This document shows, piece after piece, positions 59,787 to 64,000 of a DNA stretch of 64,000 nucleotides (positions within the stretch are counted from its first letter, which is position 1; each line of letters starts with the position of its first letter). The notes beneath the pieces were generated by a model that saw only the letters and a program-made list of their open reading frames with translations, was not told where the DNA came from and ran no database searches. The translations under genes were made by a program, and so were the position numbers. This stretch comes from Butyrivibrio sp. VCD2006 (GTDB lineage: Bacteria > Bacillota > Clostridia > Lachnospirales > Lachnospiraceae), in the NCBI RefSeq assembly GCF_000423925.1, contig NZ_KE384106.1, positions 21,761 to 85,760 on the forward strand, read 5' to 3'.

Positions 59787-62700
59787 ATGAAGAAGATGGG
59801 TAACAGATTTATTGCATTTTTTCTGTCTATGGCAATAGCCATAGGTGTATTTAATCTCAATAGTATAAGTTCTTATGCTCAAGAAGGTGAGATACTCACA
59901 TTTCTTATGGGGTATAGGGGAAAAGAACAACAAATAGCTAATGACTATAATGGTCTGACATTAACAACTTGGCAGACTTGGAGCCATGATCTTGGTAGAG
60001 ATTATAATACCAAGGATATTGAAAGTATTGTAATTAATGTTTCAAATCAGAATAATGATATTGCAATCAGATTGTTTGCCGAAGAACCTAGCGATTCTAC
60101 ACAAAAAATGATTAAGTATGATCTTCATGGGGATAGTAACGGTAATATTACTGTTAAACCGGATTATGCTGGAAAGCTTCGCTTCATAGGTTTCTTTGGG
60201 CAAAAAAGTGGAGAGACACGTCTTTATGTAAACTCTATAACAATTAATACGAAAAAAAATAAACAAAACAAATATAGCTATTCTGCTAATGAGTTGCGTT
60301 TCAGTTCAGGACACACTGTTAATACCGCAGACATCATTACAGACGGTAGTCTTGAATATATAAAGAACTGGCAATACTACTTTGTAAAATTTCCTACTAC
60401 AATTGACACCGGTTCTCTTAAACAGTTAAATATCTATTCTGACAGACAGGATATGCGTGTTTCGTTTAAGCTCTATGATAGTGCCGGTAAGCAAGCATGG
60501 GTATCACATAATCATAATGGTCAGTCACTTTATAGCTTATATCCTGATTGTGGCAAAGTTCAGTATCTTGGAATAATGTCAAATAGTGCGTTCCATGATG
60601 AGATTTATGATCCGTATAGATATTTTCACATAACCAAAATTGAGTTCGTATATGATACACCTGTGAAAAAACCCAGTGCATACTCAACTCAGACTCAAGA
60701 TGCTTTAAATAGTTTGAGGCAGTTTGCTATTGAGCATATATATCAGGATGGTTCAACCGCGCCAAAATCCGATGAAGAAAGAGAGAGAGAGCAACAGGCT
60801 GAAATTGAAGAAGCTGAGAAGCAGAAAGACAAGAAAGAAGCTGCAGAGGATGCTATAAACTATTGTAAAGAAGCCTATAATGCTTTTGATGCAGCAAAAC
60901 ATGCAGCTGACGAAGCTAAAGAATATGAAAAACTTGCAGAAGAACATAACGAGAAGCGTAAAAATAAAGATTATCATCCTTCAATGGATGATGTAGAAGC
61001 ATTAGAAAACGCAGCTACCGGAGCCGAAAACGAATATGCCATCGCTAAGAGAGAAGCAGCAACTTATCGAGAAAAAGTGATGCTTGCAAAAAATGCAGCA
61101 TCAAAAACGGATAATTATGTTGCAAAGCTTCTCGTATATCGATTGTCTTCTTCAGCAGAAGACCCTTCAATTTATGAATCTAATGCATATGACTATGCAA
61201 TAGAAGCGCGTGCTGCAGCTAACGATGCTAGAGATATTTATAATCAAGAAAATGGCATTGTAACAAGCGAAGAAGAATATCAGAAAATATTAGCCAAAGC
61301 AATTGAAGAAACAGAAAAAATAGAAAATTTATGGGAGGATGCAACAAGAGAATTTGACTATGTCAGGGTTAAGTTTGATAAAGCTGCATCTATTAATGAT
61401 GTTGCCAATTTTCCCTCTCAAGATGAAGTAAATCACGTAATCAGTCTTATTATGCAAGTCCAAGAAGGGGCTTCCACTTTGATCAATAGAGGAGGTATTG
61501 TATATACTGCTAAAAATTCCGGAGGCGTTGGAAATCCGGCAGAAGAACTTGAAAAAGATTTAGTCTTAATACTTGATGGAACGAAAGATTTAGAAGGTAA
61601 CGACTTATATGGAGCGAAAGCTTATGATTTTTTTGCCAGATATATGGATTTTGTTATAAATAAAAATGTAGTTGAGCAACAGGCTAACGATGCCCAAAAT
61701 CTTGCGGAAGAAGCAAAGAACAAAGCAAACAGTTTAAGCACAAAATCATCTTTACAGGAAATAGAAGATGTAAAGACTCTCATTAATAGAGCAAATGATA
61801 CTGTTACCAATGCAAATTCTACTATAAAGAAAACAAGAGAAAAGGAATTTAAAAATATTGTTTCTACCAAAAAAGATTTAATAGATTATATTGCTGAAGT
61901 AAAGCAAGTAACTCTGGTAAATGCAGAAAAGGTTGCCGCAGAAGCCTCAAGAATAGCGTCAGAAACGTTAACAGTTGTAAACGGAGTGGAATTTCAGATT
62001 ACTGTAAATGATGCTATAAATGCAGTTGGGAATTTAAGTGAACTAGCAAAAAATGCTGATTTGAAAGCTACAGATGCAGAAAAAGCTGCAGAAGTATTAA
62101 ATGTCAACTCAGAAGCATCTGAAATATCTAATTCAGGTAAATTAGCAGATGAAGCTGCGAAGTTCGCAAATGATGCATTAAAGGCTTATGATGATGCCAG
62201 AGCCAGGTGTGATAAAGCTAAAGAGCTTGCAAATTCCTTATCCGACGCTCAAAAAGTAAATACTGTTAATGCATTGATTACTGAGCTAGAAGAAGCAAAT
62301 GAAAAAGCTCGACTTGCTATAGATAAAGCTAATAGCATACAGCAGAATATAGAAGAGATTAAGGATGAAAAGAAGAATCCAATCTCGACTGCAATAATTA
62401 CTGCAAAATCTACGTCCAATGCAGTAAAAAAGTCAGCAGAAGCTGCTAAAAAAACAGCTAAAAATTTATTGACAGCTGCTGAAAATCTTAAGGTAACATC
62501 ATCAAATGATGAAATTGATGCTGTTAAGAATGCAGTTAACGAAGCTATAAATGCTGCAAATTCCGCTAAGGAATCTGCTCTTTCTGAAAAACAGAATGCT
62601 GAAAATTTAAAGCGTGATATAGAGCTCCTCGGTTACGATGATCTTAAAAGCAAAGCTGAAGACGCAACTAAAGATGCAAATACAGCTGTAGAATATGCAA

Positions 62701-64000
62701 ACACAGCTGTAAATGATTCCCAAAAAGCTCTTGCAATCATCAATGAATTGGAAGCTAAAATTTCAGTTTCTAAGGCATATGCTGAAGCAGAGGTCGCTAA
62801 GAGCGAAGCTGAAAGACTTGCCGAAGAAGCTACAAATGCTGCAAATGCAGCAAAAGAAGCTGCCGAAAAGCTTAATGAGAATTCAACAGCTGAGGAGATT
62901 AAAGCTGCTAATGATCTTGCAGATGCTGCAGCTGATGCTGTAAAGGCTGCACAAGATGCAATAACAGATGCAAAAGCAAAAGCAGATGCTGCAAAGAAAG
63001 CCGCTGACGAAATTAACTACACTGCAACAAGTAGTAAAGCACAAGATTTACTGGATGAGCTTAATAAAGAGGATGGAATCCAGGCTAAGGTTGAGGCTTC
63101 TTCCACAGCTGCTGATAATGCAAAATCAACTGCAAAGAGTATTGATGATGCTAAAAAGGCTGCTGAAGAAGCTGCTAAGAAGGCAGAAGAAGAGAGATTA
63201 GCTGAAGAAGCAAAGAAGGCACAAGAAGACGCGCAGAAATTAAAGGATGCAGCTACTGAAGCTGCAAACAATGCAAGCGACCTGATCAATACTGCGATAG
63301 AGTCAGTATCTGATGCTAAATCAGCAACAGATGAAAATTCAGAAGCCAAGAATGCTGCTGATACAGCAATAAATGATCCAAGCAATGAGAACATTGAAAA
63401 CGCAATAGATAAGATTAATGCCGCAGAGGATGCAGTTAAAAAGGCAATCGACGATGCAAAGAAGGCAGTAGATGCTGCTGAAGAAGCTAAGAAAACTGCA
63501 GAAGCTACCGGAGATCCTGAAGCAATTGCAAAGGCACAGGAGCTTGCCAATACAGCAGTAAAAGAAGCAATCGATGCAGCAAGAGCAGCTGAAGAGCTCG
63601 CTAAGATTTCAGCAGATGTAGCTAACAAGGCTGCTGAAGGAATAAATGAAAACAGTTCCGATGCAGATATCAATGCCGCTAAAAACGCTGCTAAGAGTGC
63701 AAACTCTGCAGCAGAGGTTGCAGATAATGCTGCTAAGAACGCAGATGAAACAGTCTCTGCAGAAGCTAAAACTGCAGCTAATGATGCAAGAACCGCTGCA
63801 ACTAATGCCAATGATGCAGCAGGTAGAGTAAATGATGCAGTATCTGCTGCAGAAACTGCAAAGCAGGAAGCAGCTAAGAAGGCTGAAGAAAAAAAGAAAG
63901 CAGAGGAAGAAAAGAAAGCTGCTGAAGAATCTAAGAAGGTAGAGGAAGAAAAGAAGGCTGCCGAGGAGGCAAAGAAAGCAGAGGAAGAGAAGAAAGCTGC
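59787..64000 (+). CDS. Giant secreted alanine-rich helical protein, 3' end outside window (partial)
   Basis: An uninterrupted frame runs from ATG at 59787 (GGAG at 59772-59775) to the window edge: at least 1,404 residues, no stop seen. Signal peptide ~1-31 (FIAFFLSMAIAIGVFNLNSISSYA). Two beta-rich domains of ~120 residues follow (~35-155 and ~165-290), which look like diverged copies of each other (ending YVNSITIN and FHITKIEFVYD). From ~325 on, the sequence is an Ala/Glu/Lys/Asn/Asp-rich helical repeat (AA..A..A/EA spacing, e.g. AEEAKKTAEATGDPEAIAKAQE). It ends in KKAEEEKKAAEE low complexity, so far more may follow. Likely a surface fibre or stalk carrying the two beta domains outward. Anchor, if any, is beyond the window. 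Confidence 0.88.
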   Translation, partial: MKKMGNRFIAFFLSMAIAIGVFNLNSISSYAQEGEILTFLMGYRGKEQQIANDYNGLTLTTWQTWSHDLGRDYNTKDIESIVINVSNQNNDIAIRLFAEEPSDSTQKMIKYDLHGDSNGNITVKPDYAGKLRFIGFFGQKSGETRLYVNSITINTKKNKQNKYSYSANELRFSSGHTVNTADIITDGSLEYIKNWQYYFVKFPTTIDTGSLKQLNIYSDRQDMRVSFKLYDSAGKQAWVSHNHNGQSLYSLYPDCGKVQYLGIMSNSAFHDEIYDPYRYFHITKIEFVYDTPVKKPSAYSTQTQDALNSLRQFAIEHIYQDGSTAPKSDEEREREQQAEIEEAEKQKDKKEAAEDAINYCKEAYNAFDAAKHAADEAKEYEKLAEEHNEKRKNKDYHPSMDDVEALENAATGAENEYAIAKREAATYREKVMLAKNAASKTDNYVAKLLVYRLSSSAEDPSIYESNAYDYAIEARAAANDARDIYNQENGIVTSEEEYQKILAKAIEETEKIENLWEDATREFDYVRVKFDKAASINDVANFPSQDEVNHVISLIMQVQEGASTLINRGGIVYTAKNSGGVGNPAEELEKDLVLILDGTKDLEGNDLYGAKAYDFFARYMDFVINKNVVEQQANDAQNLAEEAKNKANSLSTKSSLQEIEDVKTLINRANDTVTNANSTIKKTREKEFKNIVSTKKDLIDYIAEVKQVTLVNAEKVAAEASRIASETLTVVNGVEFQITVNDAINAVGNLSELAKNADLKATDAEKAAEVLNVNSEASEISNSGKLADEAAKFANDALKAYDDARARCDKAKELANSLSDAQKVNTVNALITELEEANEKARLAIDKANSIQQNIEEIKDEKKNPISTAIITAKSTSNAVKKSAEAAKKTAKNLLTAAENLKVTSSNDEIDAVKNAVNEAINAANSAKESALSEKQNAENLKRDIELLGYDDLKSKAEDATKDANTAVEYANTAVNDSQKALAIINELEAKISVSKAYAEAEVAKSEAERLAEEATNAANAAKEAAEKLNENSTAEEIKAANDLADAAADAVKAAQDAITDAKAKADAAKKAADEINYTATSSKAQDLLDELNKEDGIQAKVEASSTAADNAKSTAKSIDDAKKAAEEAAKKAEEERLAEEAKKAQEDAQKLKDAATEAANNASDLINTAIESVSDAKSATDENSEAKNAADTAINDPSNENIENAIDKINAAEDAVKKAIDDAKKAVDAAEEAKKTAEATGDPEAIAKAQELANTAVKEAIDAARAAEELAKISADVANKAAEGINENSSDADINAAKNAAKSANSAAEVADNAAKNADETVSAEAKTAANDARTAATNANDAAGRVNDAVSAAETAKQEAAKKAEEKKKAEEEKKAAEESKKVEEEKKAAEEAKKAEEEKKA

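Noticed and set aside
63017..63811. 264-codon minus-strand frame, and similar minus-strand frames opposite 21600-21914 and 9069-9536
   Set aside because: These are antisense mirrors of low-complexity Ala/Glu- or Asp/Ser-rich coding sequence; they lack ribosome sites and normal composition.

Overview
The window reads as a chromosomal stretch of an AT-rich, low-GC Gram-positive anaerobe of the class Clostridia, most probably a Lachnospiraceae member close to Butyrivibrio/Pseudobutyrivibrio. The support is the gene content and order: obgE-yhbY-nadD-yqeK-rsfS, the radical SAM/DUF2344/RNase G/L21/Prp/L27 block, HisZ-dependent histidine synthesis, a GerW sporulation protein, PPi-type phosphofructokinase, and secreted proteins with bacterial Ig-like (BIG2) domains. 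Strong AGGAGG-type ribosome binding sites and TTG/GTG starts fit too. Almost all genes are on the + strand; lexA and an M32 carboxypeptidase are the exceptions. No rRNA, tRNA, CRISPR array, phage or transposase gene was seen.

Layout. 1-10.7 kb: tail of a GGDEF protein, ruvAB, zapA, a U32 hydroxylase/peptidase, an FtsW/RodA-PBP pair, DUF2953-gerW and a coiled-coil protein ending in a J domain. 10.8-25.3 kb: rpmB, Asp23, a FakA-like DhaL kinase, recG, DegV, a gyrBA/parEC-like topoisomerase pair, rsmD, a secreted transglutaminase/BIG2 protein, coaD. 25.4-33.4 kb: two pseudouridine synthases, recU, then hisZ-G-D-B-IE. 33.4-41.9 kb: the conserved radical SAM to rsfS ribosome-assembly block, with an L21 leader and its own promoter. 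41.9-43.4 kb: lexA divergent from a LysM division-inhibitor-like gene, with a cluster of SOS boxes. 43.5-54 kb: a membrane protein next to a large Fe-S flavoprotein, hypA, PPi-PFK, an SGNH hydrolase, malic enzyme and an M32 carboxypeptidase. 54.1-59.4 kb: an ABC transporter locus whose substrate-binding gene has lost its 5' end. 59.8 kb to the end: the first 1,404 codons of a giant secreted alanine-rich helical protein that runs off the window.

The most unusual feature is a family of short double-hairpin elements. Four lie on the + strand (gyrB/gyrA, before the DUF2344 gene, before hypA, after the malic enzyme gene) and three inverted, related copies lie after the carboxypeptidase gene. The conserved tail GGATGAGG(G) sits 4-5 nt from the start codon of gyrA, the DUF2344 gene and hypA, so the element itself supplies their ribosome binding site. 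Three of the four + strand copies are directly preceded by a short tandem array (units of 40, 54 and 37-38 bp). In the malic enzyme case each array unit contains a copy of the gene's own last codons and stop. Stem sequences differ between copies while pairing is kept. I know of no description of this combination, but I could not search for one.

Other points worth a look: the SOS promoter with four LexA-type boxes; a degenerate HisF-like domain fused to HisIE; a structured noncoding stretch between lexA and its divergent neighbour; and the abrupt 5' truncation at about 54150, which may be a real deletion or an assembly join.
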